Of a stretch of 64,000 bases of DNA, positions 1 through 12,209 are shown one piece after another. The notes beneath the pieces are model-generated. The model was not told the origin of the DNA. It searched no databases and saw only the letters and a program-made list of their open reading frames with translations. The stretch is from Halicephalobus mephisto. Taxonomy: Eukaryota; Nematoda; Chromadorea; Rhabditida; Panagrolaimidae. The DNA lies in assembly GCA_009193035.1 (NCBI GenBank), contig SWDT01000078.1:101718-165717 (forward strand), in the 5' to 3' direction. A program made the translations under genes and the position numbers. Within the stretch, counting starts at the first letter, position 1, and every line of letters begins with the position of its first letter.

Positions 1-358
1 ACCGATGAATGGAAGATCATGACCCAGAGACTGAAGAAAATTGCTCTAGCCCCCTGTTCAAGATTTGATATGGGATTGAGTATAATCGTGACATTGTTAT
101 GGGAAATCACAATAATCTGCAAAATGGAAATAATTAAGAATCATCAAGGCGACAACCTACAGGGCAAGCGATAAAGTTCATAACATTCAACCCAATATCG
201 AAAATCGTTGACTGTAACAGAATATTACTGTATTTCTGTAGTTCCTTGTTTCGAACATTCATGATCACAAAGATCATGAAGCAATTGAGAACAAAACCAG
301 TTAATGAGGAGATGTAGTTGTTAATGACATGCAAAGTTCGAAGGGGAGCCATACACAT
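1..358 (-). CDS. Str/Srd-like 7TM chemoreceptor, 5' part (runs off left edge)
   Basis: Two exons are visible on the minus strand. Exon 1 (358-161, 66 codons, phase 0) starts at an ATG followed by CMAPLRTLHVIN and carries TM1 plus the start of TM2 (GFVLNCFMIFVIM, then KELQKYSNILLQS). The donor is GTAGGT, and a 44-bp intron ends in a TTTTGCAG acceptor. Exon 2 (116 to 1) continues as IIVISHNN and leaves the window in frame. Exon 1 has exactly the same length (198 nt) and phase as the plus-strand receptor at 8268, and the proteins align through both exons, so they are paralogues. The family is a sensory-neuron GPCR of the Str superfamily. An in-frame ATG also exists 60 nt further upstream; I prefer the later start because it matches the paralogue. 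Whether the gene is intact is unknown because most of it is outside. Confidence 0.75.
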
Positions 359-1652
359 ATCACACTGAGAGATAAAATAAATTACTATATCTTTGTAGAC
401 AAAAATGAAGGAGTTCAATCCATCTGATTGGCTTACATAGAACCATAAACACCGTTTTGTTAGTGAGCTCTTCGAGATTTCCGATTATGAGGGTAGATTA
501 ATCAATTTTCCATTTCCTTTACTTCAATTACATCTGAAAAAGATATAAATGTAATAAAAGAAAGCCTATATAGTAGGAGTCTAAAATCTACATTGACTAA
601 AAGAACACATACCAGATAAATGAAGTGTTCTTTCTAAATACAACTTCTAGTTATAATATCTCAAAGATTAACGAATTATCTCACATGATCTTATTTTATA
701 GTTAAACATTTGGCTTCATCATATGATTAGTTTTCTCTTGACTATATATCTGAGATACTACGAAGTAATTAGTTTCAGTAAGTAGTCGAAAACAGTAAAG
801 GACAATAACGCTTTATGGTTCAATATTGACGTAAGCACAAAAGACAAAAGTAAATCACCAATGGTCTTAAAGGAATTACAAAGTCCCGCCCAGTCAACCG
901 ACGCTTTAAGAGACTCGACCAAAGCTTAAAAGAGTTAGTTTTTTACTTTCATCATAGCCTGATTGGTCTAAGTTCAGCCTCGTTTGAACGAAGACCTCTC
1001 TTCTATCCTGTCTAATAATCAATGTATGAATAAAGCATATATTTATATCATTAAAACAGTAAAATCTTACAATCTTCTGCCAGATGACAAAGTTCAGAGT
1101 GTGTCCATCACAAACTGTAACACTCCCCTTTACTACATTATTGCTAAAATCAGCTTTTAAATGTTTGCTAATGGTTGGACATTCTTCAGTTGATAGATAC
1201 TTTTTGGGTGAGAAGAAATGCTACTACATATGGAGAAAAGCTTATTAACGACCAACTCGGAGATCAATAAACAAAAAACGTACATGTGAGGTTTATCTCA
1301 TCCCTCAGAAAACTTGACAAATTAGTTATTCATCATAGAATCTAAAAGTAACTGTTTTTGCTTAGCTACAAAATAAATTTCAAAACCACTTTTTTATTTT
1401 CAAAGAGAATCACGAGTGTCATACGGTCAGCAGTCTTCAGAATCTAGTTTCTGCAAGCAATGTGGTTTCCGGGACACAAATAATTACTTATAGAGTATAA
1501 TTAATTGTTCATTATTCTCAACGGAAGATAGTTTTAGTTTCTATATAAGTTCGTTTTTCGATACTACCCTTATGTTTTTCAATGGATAATTGAAAAGAAC
1601 AAATTTAACGTTTTAATTTTCATTTATAGATTTATTACATTTATCCAACAAT
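359..1652. other. Intergenic, AT-rich, one interspersed repeat
   Basis: No coding signal seen on either strand apart from the interspersed repeat at about 833-1136, annotated separately. The rest is low-complexity AT-rich sequence. Confidence 0.5.
833..1136 (+). mobile_element. 0.3-kb interspersed repeat, diverged copy
   Basis: Shares with the copies at 47391 and 52181 a start like AAGCACAAAAG, the core CCGCCCAGTCAACCGACGC, the block around GTTTGAACGAAGACC, and the end CTTTACTAC. It is the most diverged copy. No transposase is encoded, so it is a non-autonomous element. Possible target duplication is no longer clear. Confidence 0.6.
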
Positions 1653-2632
1653 TTAATAAATTGTTTTGATAGGTTTCACTGAGTTTTGAACAATGATTAT
1701 CTTCTTTATCGAGAGCATTTTGACACAGACTAATCCACATAATATGCTTTCTAACGCCGTAAACATGCTCGAATAAGGTCCAATATAAGTTGACAAGTAG
1801 GTAAGAGTTATCTGAAAATAATCAATGTCTAAGGTTTGCCAAAAAACATTCGATCTTAAACATTTTTCAGAATAAAACCTACATTTTTATAAACAAATCC
1901 AACAATATGGGGAATAAAATCGAATATAAAAGTGAGCATAAAAATACACAGCATCAAACTATCGCCAGAATTAGTGGCAGATAGGTTTCTGCGTGGGTAA
2001 TGTTTCTTTCGAACCAATGTCAGCAACACTATGCCCGTAATGAAATTCACTATATCAAAAATGATCTTAATTTTGAGTTGAATCATAGGATGTCCATATT
2101 CGGTCATACACAAGAAATTAGGGCAAAAGAATTCTTTTTTTTCTGGAACATTGGGAAGGATTTTGTAAACAAAGATGAACAGAGTGGATACGAGCGTCAA
2201 AGCTGTCCCTATTAGAATGCTGATTTGTTTTCCTCTCCAGTCGAATTTCGAAGCAAAAAGAGCCATGCATATTCTATCTACTCCCAGAACAAATATTGCT
2301 ATTGGTCTGGAAATACAAGTAATACTGTATAAGGCTAAAGCCCAGAAGATATACACATTTGCGTACATAGCATTCTCATCTATTCGGTATAGCATGCATG
2401 AGTTGGTGAAATAAATCCCGGCGAAAATAGCATTTGCTATTTCTACGGCTTTATAAAATCCCAGAACAGAATACACTTCGCTATTATACTTTCCATTTTT
2501 ATGAATAAAATACTTGTAAAATAAATAAGAAAAAATGATCCCGCCTATAATGCTAAATATCACATTTAGCATTGTGATCACCAGAATAGTAATTCTGAAA
2601 TTAATGTCAAATTCAGAAACGACAGCCGCCAT
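1653..2632 (-). CDS. Nematode 7TM chemoreceptor, family unassigned (Srbc-like)
   Basis: Exon 1 (2632-1883, 250 codons) encodes six hydrophobic segments, with RPIAIFVLGVDRI at the TM3/intracellular position and a cysteine-containing loop (FFCPNFLC). The open frame runs a few codons past a GTAGGT donor; splicing there (phase 0) to a TTTTCAG acceptor gives exon 2 (1811-1653), which supplies a clean seventh segment (STYIGPYSSMFTALES) and a basic tail ending at TAA. The spliced product is about 302 residues, the normal size for a nematode chemoreceptor. Sequence is unlike the Str-type receptors on either side. Srbc is my best guess but Srx or Srv are possible; the call as a 7TM receptor is firmer than the family. 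Confidence 0.7.
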
Positions 2633-2949
2633 TGATCTTTCAAAGTTTACAACGCTCAGCTTATATAATAATTGGCGTTTTCAGGTTAATTATCGTATTA
2701 GCGCTGCACTCATCTTAGCCAAAGGAAATTTACGAAAGAACTTGAATATTGAAACTTTAGTTTGCAGAAAGATTAATTTTTTACAAGAGTTTGAATACTC
2801 TTTTTTGGAAAATGTGCAACAAGTGACTAAAAAATGTACTTACAAATCTACGACCACAAATAACAGTGTATGTGATCATTGTCTCGATATTACTGTAGTT
2901 TTCAAAATAGAGATTTTTTATTATAAGTGCTAATACTATTATCACATTT

Positions 2950-4074
2950 GGATGACTGCTAAATATGGATTTTCTGAAAACCATATGAAATCAGCAGGTT
3001 ATATTGCATCTTTTGTTGGGTTATTATGTAATTTTTTCATGATTTATATTGTTGCCATGACTAAAGCCACTGAATTAAAAACATACAGTAAGACTCTCTT
3101 ATAGTCAGTAATTTTCGATAATCTGTTTAATCTCATCGACTTTGTTGTTTGCTCGGTATATTACATCAATATACTAAATGCATGGAAATATTTTTAGATC
3201 ATTATTAAAGCAGAAAATATTTTACTATTACGCCTAATCTAATTATTGAAATTAAAAAGGATCTACTATTGATTTCCTTTCTCTTTTGAATTTTCGCTTT
3301 ATATTCCTCTATATATCTCATCCTAATAGCCTTTTATTTTCAGTATCGATTGTTGTGTTTAAATAGGGTCTTTGATTTGAAATTGCATATTTTGTGTTTT
3401 CTATTGAGGCTTTTGTCTTTATATATACCAGTAATCCTTGTTATGGATTCTGTTTTAGAACTACAGAGTACTGCTATTTAATAAGTATTTACTGCGATAT
3501 TTGGAGGCAAAAAAGGAAGAATGAATATAGTTGACCTACAGAAAATGTAAGTTCGTGATTCTTACTTATACATAAGATTTTAGAAATATTCCAGTTTCAT
3601 TATTACTTATACTTTATACTGACTCATTCTGCCTTCAATATTATGAATGTTATTCCACCATTATCTGGTGCAGTTGGAAGGCTTGCAAATACTTTAAAGA
3701 AGTTAGTAATATTAATAACAACATCATGGAAATCCAAAAGGAAATTCCACAACTCTAATCATTCAAACGGTCATTCCATAGATTACCTTCAGTGCTTCAA
3801 TAAATGTGATGACTATACTTTAATAGGTCACATCAAACTTCCTGAGCACTCATTAGTGATGATGGGATTGATATTGACATGCATTTCATTAGGAAATGCG
3901 CTTTCGATAATATTTTTTAAATCCTACAGAACTATAACATTAGATTATTTTACAAAATTATCAAAAAAATTGTATTCCGAAGCAATGAAACCAATTCAAA
4001 CAGTTTCTAACTTGTTCGTATCAATAATTAATTTTTTTGCATTGCATTGTCATCTGAATAAACATAAAAACTAG
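2950..4074 (+). pseudogene. Str/Srd-like chemoreceptor pseudogene
   Basis: Scattered pieces align in order with the intact receptor at 8268. About 2990-3103 encodes GYIASFVGLLCNFFMIYIV and ELKTYSKTLL, followed by a stop where the paralogue reads LLQS/MFQS. About 3342-3480 encodes YRLLCLNRVFDLKLHI, matching the YRFIVLCKNK segment after TM3. The ORF at 3643-4074 ends with GLILTCISLGNALSIIFFKSYR, matching the TM7 region GLVLTYIPIANALSMFFFVKSYR. The fragments are in different frames and separated by stops and AT-rich insertions, so the copy is dead. It lies close to two paralogues and probably arose by tandem duplication. Confidence 0.7.
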
Positions 4075-4433
4075 GAACGTGATTTCATACAATCTCAAAA
4101 AATTTATCGAAATCCTTTGTCCTTATTTCTAAGATTAAATTCAGCCAATGTTTACTTTAGAGCCACTGAATCTATATCCTTCCCATCCCTGATCAAGCTA
4201 CAACTACGATAACAGCAGATGAGTCAACGAAAAGAATATCCATCTTTTTTAAACAGAAAGGAAAGTGAATCTGTTAGAATTTATTCAGTAACCATACATG
4301 GCTAAATATCATTTGTGGGATATTTGTAACGCCGATGATTTTGCTAAGATAAAGATCTATAAACTGATAAAAGTGTACCAGAATTCTGGAATCATCCCGA
4401 CTATGATGAATTGTGACTTAATGTAGAAGCCCA

Positions 4434-4978
4434 ATGTATCTTTCTCCGAACAAGATTTGTACTGATGGATTCAAGGTAATTTTCGTATTAGATTTAAGAA
4501 AAACAGTCCTTTTTAGTGGCGTTGTCTCAACTGGAAAAAATACAGATGTCCTAAAAAGAGCATCCGAAAGACTACTGTACTGGAATGCTTTCGGCTCTCT
4601 TTGTCCGAAATCGCTGCTATTTTCCTCTTAATGATCCAAGGCAAATCCAACGTGGAAATCGAGAGAAGAATAAGAGCTTCATATACAACCATTCTAAGGT
4701 TGCAGAAATGTTTTCAAAGGGTCTGCAAAATGTACTTTTATGAACTTTCGGAAACTTATAAATTACTGATTTCTAGACTAGTTGATCAAAGCCAAACTCC
4801 GTTCTCACCTATCGACGTTCAGAAGATTAAAGATGCAGTCCAGTCGATACCGAATTTGACGAAGGAAAACGTTTTCGAACTTCATAATGCGGAATTTAAG
4901 GCGAGACAGGTTTTCGGACCTTTGTTACATGTCATTTTTTGGAAGCAAGTCGAAATTTGGTTTCGCAAATTTAAATAG
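4434..4978 (+). CDS. Hypothetical protein, possible HTH, unrecognised
   Basis: Two overlapping open frames (4434-4631 and 4601-4978) have better codon texture than their surroundings, and a further short frame MAKYHLWDICNADDF lies just upstream at about 4299. The second frame contains GKSNVEIERRIRASYTTILR, which resembles the helix-turn-helix of transposase or recombinase N-termini, and ends in WKQVEIWFRKFK. No catalytic triad is visible. It may be the N-terminal part of a decayed DNA transposon protein or a small unknown gene; the frame change at 4600-4630 could be a lesion or an unseen intron. Confidence 0.3.
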
Positions 4979-5970
4979 AAATTAAATATTATATTTGTGT
5001 TGAGTATCTAATTGCGAAATTTGTTAAATAAATTCGGAATGTCGATCACTGATTTCAAAATATACACTATTAATGTAAATAGATTTTTACCAATGATTAT
5101 AGATCAGTCTCCAATTGTTTACATTAGATTTCAGGAAATTTGATGAAATTTCACGAAATGGGAAATTCGCTTTTTGATTTCGTTTGTATTTTTGCCCAGA
5201 AACTCGTCATTAAAATTTCTGTCAACTCTGATAATTAACGGAAGTCATTTGAGAACACGTCCAAAAGTGGTTCAAATTTGACTACATGTGCAAGGTTGTA
5301 AAAATTAAGTAATTTAAAAAATGAATCTTTCGACAACTAATGACGTAAGAAGTCATTCACGTAACTTAAAAATCAAAGTTAGTTAAAACTGAAACTTATT
5401 CAAAAATTCTGATAATTCAAAATATCCATAATAAATGAAATAATTCACATGTTTCAGAATCAGCTACCAAAATTGGAAATAAGATTTTGGATTCCCCTAA
5501 AAATAATAAAATAAACTAATTTCTGTGGTTAATTTTAGAAAAATAAATTCACTTACTTTCTGACCCACTTTTTCTCAAATTATTATTCGTATATAAAAAT
5601 TACTTTTAGATAAAATTATGTAGTAGTTTATTTTTCTTTTTCGATTAAGAATTCTAAAAATTTTTCATAATTTATGAATTCATATTGAATTAGAAACATT
5701 GTTTTTAAAATTAGGATTGAGTGTCCAAGATCAAAGCATTATGAATACACACCATCCTCTTCGAGATGATTTGTTAAATACCATAGGACTTGACTAATAT
5801 TTGGATCAGAGACATGGAAATCTTGAGTACTCATATGTATAGTATAATTTTTTGGCGATTTCTGGACACATATTTTTAGAAGAGATTCATTTAACCTTTG
5901 AATTTGGCATCTAAACCCATGTATTTAAATAATTTCCATAGTGTATTTTCTAAAACTTGTTAGTTTTCAG
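4979..5970. other. Intergenic, AT-rich
   Basis: Nothing coding seen. I searched here for the missing acyltransferase-3 exons of the SGNH gene that follows and found none. Confidence 0.5.
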
Positions 5971-7097
5971 ATGGAGTATCAGCTTTTTCGTTATCTATTG
6001 TTTTATCCATTTTTATTTACATGTTCATTGAGAAATCTACTTTGTCTTCGATCAGAAGTAAAAAAGAACTGTTTCTGTATTGTTTGATCCTCTCCATCGG
6101 TATTTATTATACTCCCAATTTGCTCAAAAATTACACCTATCAGTCAGGGGAACCATCGATGGAAGTCAAAGCACTTGCTAGAGCCGTACATAATTTTACA
6201 TTAAACCCAACCAAACCTCTCAACTGGACTCTTGAAGATGAATTTCAACTCAATTTTATCCTATCCAGAGAAACCATCAGTGGACAATTCCATTGTCTCA
6301 AAACCCACCAAAAATACACCAACATCCAATTCAGAAAGAAGATGCAACTGTGTGAGACTGTCAGAAACGACTCTTCAATGAACCTTACTGGAGTGATCAT
6401 CGGGAACTCCCATGCGTTGACAGGCTCCCCCATTGTCCACCATGATATCAGGTTCAAGAGGGTCATTAGGATATCAGCTAGTAGTTGTGCTTTCCCAAAT
6501 GACGAATGCGAATACTGTAAAGACACAGAGAAGATTAACATAGAAATATTGCAGAAAGTACACCCGGATATTGTTTTCCTCTTTTTTGCCTATATGAGAG
6601 AGACTCCATCCCTTAGTCAACCTGAAAATATAGAAGATGACGACGACTTTGTTTTTCTCAATAATACTGTGGGAGAAATTTCAAAGTACACAAAAGCTAT
6701 TATTATTAATGGCATGGACGTGAAATTCCCACTGGACATTACTCCAGAGTACCTACGAAGAAAGGCAAATGGCTTGGACATTGAGTCCTTGAAGTTCCCC
6801 AGAGAGGTGGGTCGAGGTTAATTAACAAATTTGAAGATGAAGGACGTTTAGGTAATCCTTGGTTACGAGCCTGTTATCAATAGACGACTGGCAACCTTGC
6901 TGAAGTACTGTCCAAAGTGTGTTATTGTTAGGCCTTCGGAAGCCTTCTGTGATGAACTTTTCTGTGACCCCATCGATCGGAATCTGAATCTCCCCATGTT
7001 CCGAGATTACGGCCACATCAGAGCTATGGGACAAAGAAGATACAAACTCTTTGTTGATAGAGCCATTGAAGAAACTATTGCGAAATTGAATCTTTAA
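5971..7097 (+). CDS. SGNH-hydrolase-type gene, 5'-truncated relative of AT3-SGNH acyltransferases
   Basis: Exon A (5971-6806) opens after a TTTTCAG acceptor in phase 2 and reads GVSAFSLSIVLSIFIYMFIE, the equivalent of the last acyltransferase-3 membrane helix (compare AIAHYLIENPL in the genes at 32839 and 38160). It is followed by the luminal SGNH domain with block I VIIGNSHALTGSP. A 45-bp intron (6807-6851, GTGGGT to TTTAG, phase 0) leads to exon B (6852-7097), with paired cysteines (YCPKC, FCDELFCDP) and the C-terminal RDYGHIRAMG carrying the catalytic Asp/His. In related OAC proteins this domain sits behind a ten-helix O-acyltransferase domain, which is missing upstream. The SGNH part is open and keeps its catalytic motifs. 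It could be a decayed fragment or an SGNH-only protein with its own start (ATG 6021). Confidence 0.7.
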
Positions 7098-8267
7098 TAA
7101 GCACTGCAAAAAAGTCGTGTCTGGAATCTTTTGGAAGATTTTAGAACAGATAATCTTGCACCAATCTTTCACGTCATTAAATGAATTGAGAACATTGATT
7201 TTTTATTTGAGGAATTAGAGTGTATTTGTTGAAAATATATTTTGAAAATTTCAAGTTTCAAAAATGTTTTAAAAAACTAAAAATAAGTCCATATTTTTAC
7301 AAAAAAGTAGTTTATGAAAATTAAATGAAATTAAAATTAATACGACTGTTTACAGCAGGTTTTACGGATCTTAAATTGCATAAAAGTGAAAGTAAATCTT
7401 ATGGTTGTAAAAATATTTTTCAATTCTTAAAATTTCAAAGACTAATTTTCGTTCTTTGGAACTAGTATTTAAATGACTTTTACAAGGAATACAAAGCCCT
7501 TTTTCAAAGTTTTGGATTATATTCTTTTTTATGAAGATGACTAAATTAACTTTCCTTAGATGAATTTTCTTAGTCATTGTATTTTGGTGGTATTTAGGAC
7601 TTTACGAAAATTTGTTAATTTTCCAGATATTTTTAAAATTAAAAAATGCAAATGTTAAATTTTTTCTCTGAATCGAATAGTTTTGAAAATTCATACTAAA
7701 ACAATATTTCAAATTTTAGAGAAAATAATTTTGTTCATTATAGTAATGTAATTTCAAAGGTTTACCAAGTTTTTTGATTCTTACAGAAATACGTAAACAT
7801 AAAATTCCATATTTTTTATCTCGTTGGAGTGTTCTGAAAATTAGTATTTAATTTTTCTTCGAAATTTAGTCAGAATTTCATTTTTTTATAATATAATGAT
7901 TTATAAAATATTCACGGACTTTTCTCGCGGTAGGAGCCCGAAATTTTAAATGACTCGGCTATGTGATAATTTTAAATCGATACAAATTAAATTTTTAATT
8001 TTCAAAAACAGTCAATTTTTTATTTTAACCGTCTTCGTTGATATCTGGATAATTAATTATTCTTTGGATATTTGTATAGTATAGTATAGCTTATTCCAGG
8101 TACACGGAAATCGAATCTCAAAAGCTTCACAACGTCAACCTTTAATAATTGAATTTTAGGACGATATATTTGTTACCCCAGTAACTATTATTGCCTTATG
8201 AGGTACAACGTTGTAACAAAAGATAGAATTTCACTGTTTTTAGGTCCTGAAAACGAAAGTCGTCAAA
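7098..8267. other. Intergenic, AT-rich
   Basis: Long T- and A-rich stretches. No coding signal or recognisable element seen. Confidence 0.5.
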
Positions 8268-11027
8268 ATGGGAATGGCTTCGTTTAGGCTCCTCCATACC
8301 ATAAACGACTATGTCGCGACGGTGCTGGGATTCTGTTGTGCTAATTTTATGATCTATTTGATATGTCGTTCCAGAAATGTGGAGTTAAAAAAGTACAATA
8401 TTGTCATGTTCCAATCTATTTGCATCGACTTTGGGTTGAATACGATGAATTTCTTGGCAAAGCCGGTAGGTACTTTAAAATTAAAATAAAATTGCAATTA
8501 TTCTTTCAAAATTTAGTGGGACATGTTGTACTTTTAAAATTACATAAAAATTAACGGAGTTTTATGTTTTGCACTTTTTGTTACATACCGTATTTCCTCT
8601 AAAATAAGCCCCCTACATAACATGATCAGAGTTGTTAATTATGAACTTTCGAATCGATTTTCGAATCAAACATTGAATTCGAACATTGAATTCGAACATT
8701 GAACCTTTCAATTTTCAAACTCGAATTAGTTCAAAATCGATTCGAAATTTGATTCAATAGTTCAAAATTGACAGCTCAGGATATGGCTAAAAAAATAAAC
8801 CTCGGGGTTTATTTTAGAGGAAATACGATAATTGAAAAGGATATTTTAAAACTATTTAAATAGAAATTCGAATACGACTAAGAGATTAATAAAAAGCGTT
8901 TTTGTAATTGGACACCCGAAAAAAAACAAAAAAGAGTTCCTTTGATCGATTAACGGTGCATAATTTGTAAATTTCTAATATTTTCTAACTTAATTTGTAA
9001 GTTTCTAATATTTTCTAATTTAATTTGCAAGTTTCTAATATTTTCTAAAAAATAGTTTTTCATTTAAAGGTAAATTTCTAATATTTTCTAACTTAATTTG
9101 TAAAAAAACAATGATAGTGACGTGTTCAAACAAAAATTCAAGTATGATTTAAAATTTAAAAAATATTTGCAACTTAGAACTCTAGTTTTTTTTATAACTT
9201 GAAAATCCAATTTTTATAAACAAACTTAAACCTAATTAAAAAGTTTACAAATATAAATTTTTAGCCCAAATTCCTAGTTAATTCAAAAGACTAAAATGCA
9301 GTTGTTCTAATCACGAATTTGAATGTGATTAGGAATTTTTAAAAAATGAATATTTAGTCCAAGATCTAAAAGCCGAACTTTTTCGATCTAGGATTGAATC
9401 AAGTTCAAAACTAGAGTTCTAGTAAAAAATTTACTGAAAACAATATTGTCAGATCGTGATCACCAACAATCATACTCTCTCCATCATCATCAACCCCTTC
9501 ATTAATTTGGGCCAGGACTTCAACGTCGCCTTGTTCATCGTCTGGGTTATCGCCCTCTATTTCTCCATCTGTGCCGTCCCGATTTCCTTCATCTATCGCT
9601 TCATAGTCCTCTGTAAAAACAAAGCCTTTCCTCTGGAGGTACATGTGGGATGCTTATTCGTGGTGGGAACAGTCGCTATCACATATGCTTTCCATGCTTA
9701 TTATGCCTTCGTGGTGAGAACAAGAAAGTTCCTAAATGAATCTGAAGCACTTGCTCCTTGGTTCGCTGATTACGATGGAAAAGTCAAAGCTACTGCATTT
9801 GTTGGAAAAGTAAGTTTTTGTGTCTGAAATTAATGGTAATTTGTAACTAAATTGAATTAAAGTAAGGAAATGATGTTAGATATAAGTCTGAAAGAACACG
9901 AAATTACACATATGACATGGTTTTTTCAAAGATTTAGTTAAAGGTTTTTGGTTGATTGCAGTCCTATACTCTTGTCTTCGTTGCTTGTACCTTAACTTTA
10001 TCAGAAGGAAAGTAAAGTATACTTGGAAAATTCAATGCAGTACGCACAAGAAATGAACGCACGGCATACAATGTATCAATACATTAAAATGGCTCTGATG
10101 TATCGATGCATTATATTCAATATATCGATAAAATAAGTAGAATATCAGTAAATTGTATATAACATACCGATACAGTAAATATAAGACACTGATATACTAA
10201 ATACAATACACTGATATTGTACTAAATATGTCGGTACATTGAATATAATTTACCTAATAAATCAAAGTCGTTTTAATGTATCCTTTTTGTGAGTAAAAGC
10301 CTACATTTTTTATTAAAGTTTAAGAGAGTCTTAAATTCACTAAAACCACCTTTCCAAGAACAATTATAATTTAGGGCTTTGGAGGTGCTTGTTCTTTGGT
10401 TTTTGCCTTTAGTCATAAATATTTATTTAACCTCAAAGTCATTGGAAAAGTTCGAAAAGTACCCTAAAGAATAAACAAAAATTATGGGGAAATTACTCAA
10501 ATGCTTTTTTAAAAATAGTTTGTCATTCATATCATGATTGAAAATAAATGGAAAATTAAGTCAATTTTTAAAGATAAATTTAATTTTAGTTCGATTCCTA
10601 TCTTTATTTCTTCATGATCCACGCTACAGTAATCATCGTAGTATTGTATTTTGTGATTATCCTCTGTAGCTGGAAAATCTACAGTTTCCTCATGAAACAT
10701 CAGAGGTCCAGTAGCATCCACGGCGTCGTCATCGAGATCCAGAAGCAGTTAACAAGGACCCTCGTTGCTCAGGCCATTATACCCTTGTTTACTTTCATGA
10801 TCCCGGTATTTCTCATAATTCTGACTTCGATTCTTCCTATTTACATATCTCCAGGGGTTTCGGGATTCTTCGGGCTGGTTCTGACCTACATCCCCATCGC
10901 CAACGCCTTAAGTATGTTCTTCTTCGTCAAGTCCTACAGAAGGCATGGGAAGCTATTATGGATGAAATTTATCCGGAAGATATCCGGAAAGTCCTCTTCC
11001 GTTTTGCCATTTATGAGTCAATTATGA
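8268..11027 (+). CDS. Str/Srd-like 7TM chemoreceptor, intact
   Basis: Three exons join in phase 0. Exon 1 is 8268-8465 (MGMASFRLLHTINDY, TM1, ELKKYNIVMFQS); exon 2 is 9453-9809 (IVITNNHTLSIIIN, TM3 region, then SFIYRFIVLCKNK); exon 3 is 10590-11027 (FDSYLYFFMIHATVII, TM5, the loop EIQKQLTRTLVAQAIIPLF, TM6, and the TM7 segment IPIANALSMFFF followed by a short basic tail). The spliced product is about 330 residues, the usual length. The motif QLTRTLVAQAIIPLFTFMIP is typical of the Str/Srd/Srj superfamily of sensory GPCRs. Introns are unusually long for this gene class (about 1.0 and 0.8 kb) and contain a foldback element, short tandem repeats and an AT-rich ATACATT-type array. Exact subfamily is not certain. 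Confidence 0.8.
8587..8829. mobile_element. Foldback MITE in intron 1
   Basis: The left end reads CCGTATTTCCTCTAAAATAA and the right end carries its inverse (TTATTTTAGAGGAAATACG), giving roughly 25-bp terminal inverted repeats around about 240 bp. The inside contains further short repeats of GAACATTGAATTC and TTCGAA type. There is no ORF; this is a non-autonomous foldback element. Confidence 0.7.
8955..9115 (+). repeat. Short tandem repeat in intron 1
   Basis: Four irregular copies of about 33 bp built on TTTCTAATATTTTCTAA and AATTTGTAAG. Non-coding. Confidence 0.7.
10070..10260. repeat. AT-rich array in intron 2
   Basis: Irregular repetitions of ATACATTAAATATAA and GATACA-like words, with ATATCGATA motifs. 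Similar words recur at about 25205-25260 and 26030-26110, suggesting a dispersed simple repeat. Confidence 0.45.
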
Positions 11028-11539
11028 AAATAAAATTTTACATTTGTAGTTTAAAAAAAGTTAATGAAGGTGTAATTTTTAAGAATAATGAATGTTTTGA
11101 TCGAGTTATGAAGTCTGAAGAAACATCAACGTTCTTAAAATATGTTTTTAAATAAAAACAACAAAGTTCCCAAAAAAGCAAAAAGAATTTTCGAAATTTT
11201 TGGACAGATGGCAGACTTTAGTTGTTGACTAAGATTTAAAAAATGAAATAAAATGTTGACTCTGGTGTGATTCATCCCTATCAGGACACCAAAAGAACAA
11301 CTGTGTTCGACTTTGGTTCCGAGATTTATGAAAATTTCATTTAAACCTAACACACTCAAATTATTATTTTTCAATAACATATTTATAAATAAATTTCCAT
11401 CTTCATCAATCAAATATAAAATCAAAACTGTTGAAAATAGTGTCAGAATCAATGATGTCATTGTACATTTTGGATCAATACTGAATAATCAAGTTTATTC
11501 CTTTAAAGTTTTTTATTTTTTAAACGTATATTTCAAATT
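11028..11539. other. Intergenic, AT-rich
   Basis: Short frames occur on both strands, but none has recognisable protein features or splice context. Confidence 0.4.
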
Positions 11540-12130
11540 ATAATCCAGACACGAAAGATATTTAATTTTTTAATAACAAGCTTTATTATCGGTCCGTTAA
11601 TCATCATTCGTGACGAGGCTTATTTCTTCATTAGGTTATTTTTTTCTGATTTTGTATTTCGACAGATAATTCTGACGCGAATGATTTTTAATTTTTTTAA
11701 TAAACTATTATTAGTAATTTAGATTTCGTTCCTGATAGAAGGATTACCTTTTAATTCGGAAATTTCTGCCTTAATTCACTAAAGATAGTTTCCAAATATT
11801 GATCTTGAAATGAATGATATTTGATTTGTTTTTCAATAATAAATTTTGCTACTTGTCATTTCGACAGCATCGTGATGAAATCATCGTTTTTTCAACTTTC
11901 TTTCAAAATGTATTTCAAGTAATAGTCATGGCTGGAATAATATTTAATTAATTTTCCACTCATAAGTTTCACTATTTTGTTTGAGTGTCATTCGTGACAA
12001 AACTAATTATTTTCTCTAATTTTTTCATCATTGTTGAGACATTTTCTAAGTGATAATCTTGATACGAAAAATATTTGGTTTACTAATCAAATATATATTT
12101 TGCTAATTATTTACATACTTTTTGTTAGAT
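11540..12130. repeat. Degenerate tandem array, period about 125-130 bp
   Basis: A loosely conserved block (GAAAGATATTTAATTTTTTAA, or GAATGATATTTGATTTG) recurs at about 11550, 11675, 11805, 11930 and 12060, each followed by CATTCGTGAC or TTTCGACAG-like words. A further unit at about 12575-12640 lies beyond the inverted repeat that follows, so the array seems to have been interrupted by it. Confidence 0.55.
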
Positions 12131-12209
12131 CTCGATGAAGAGATGTAGTTGCTTGAAGGATAAGAGATGTGAAATTTTCTTCTTTATCCAAAAAACAAAA
12201 AGATTAATC

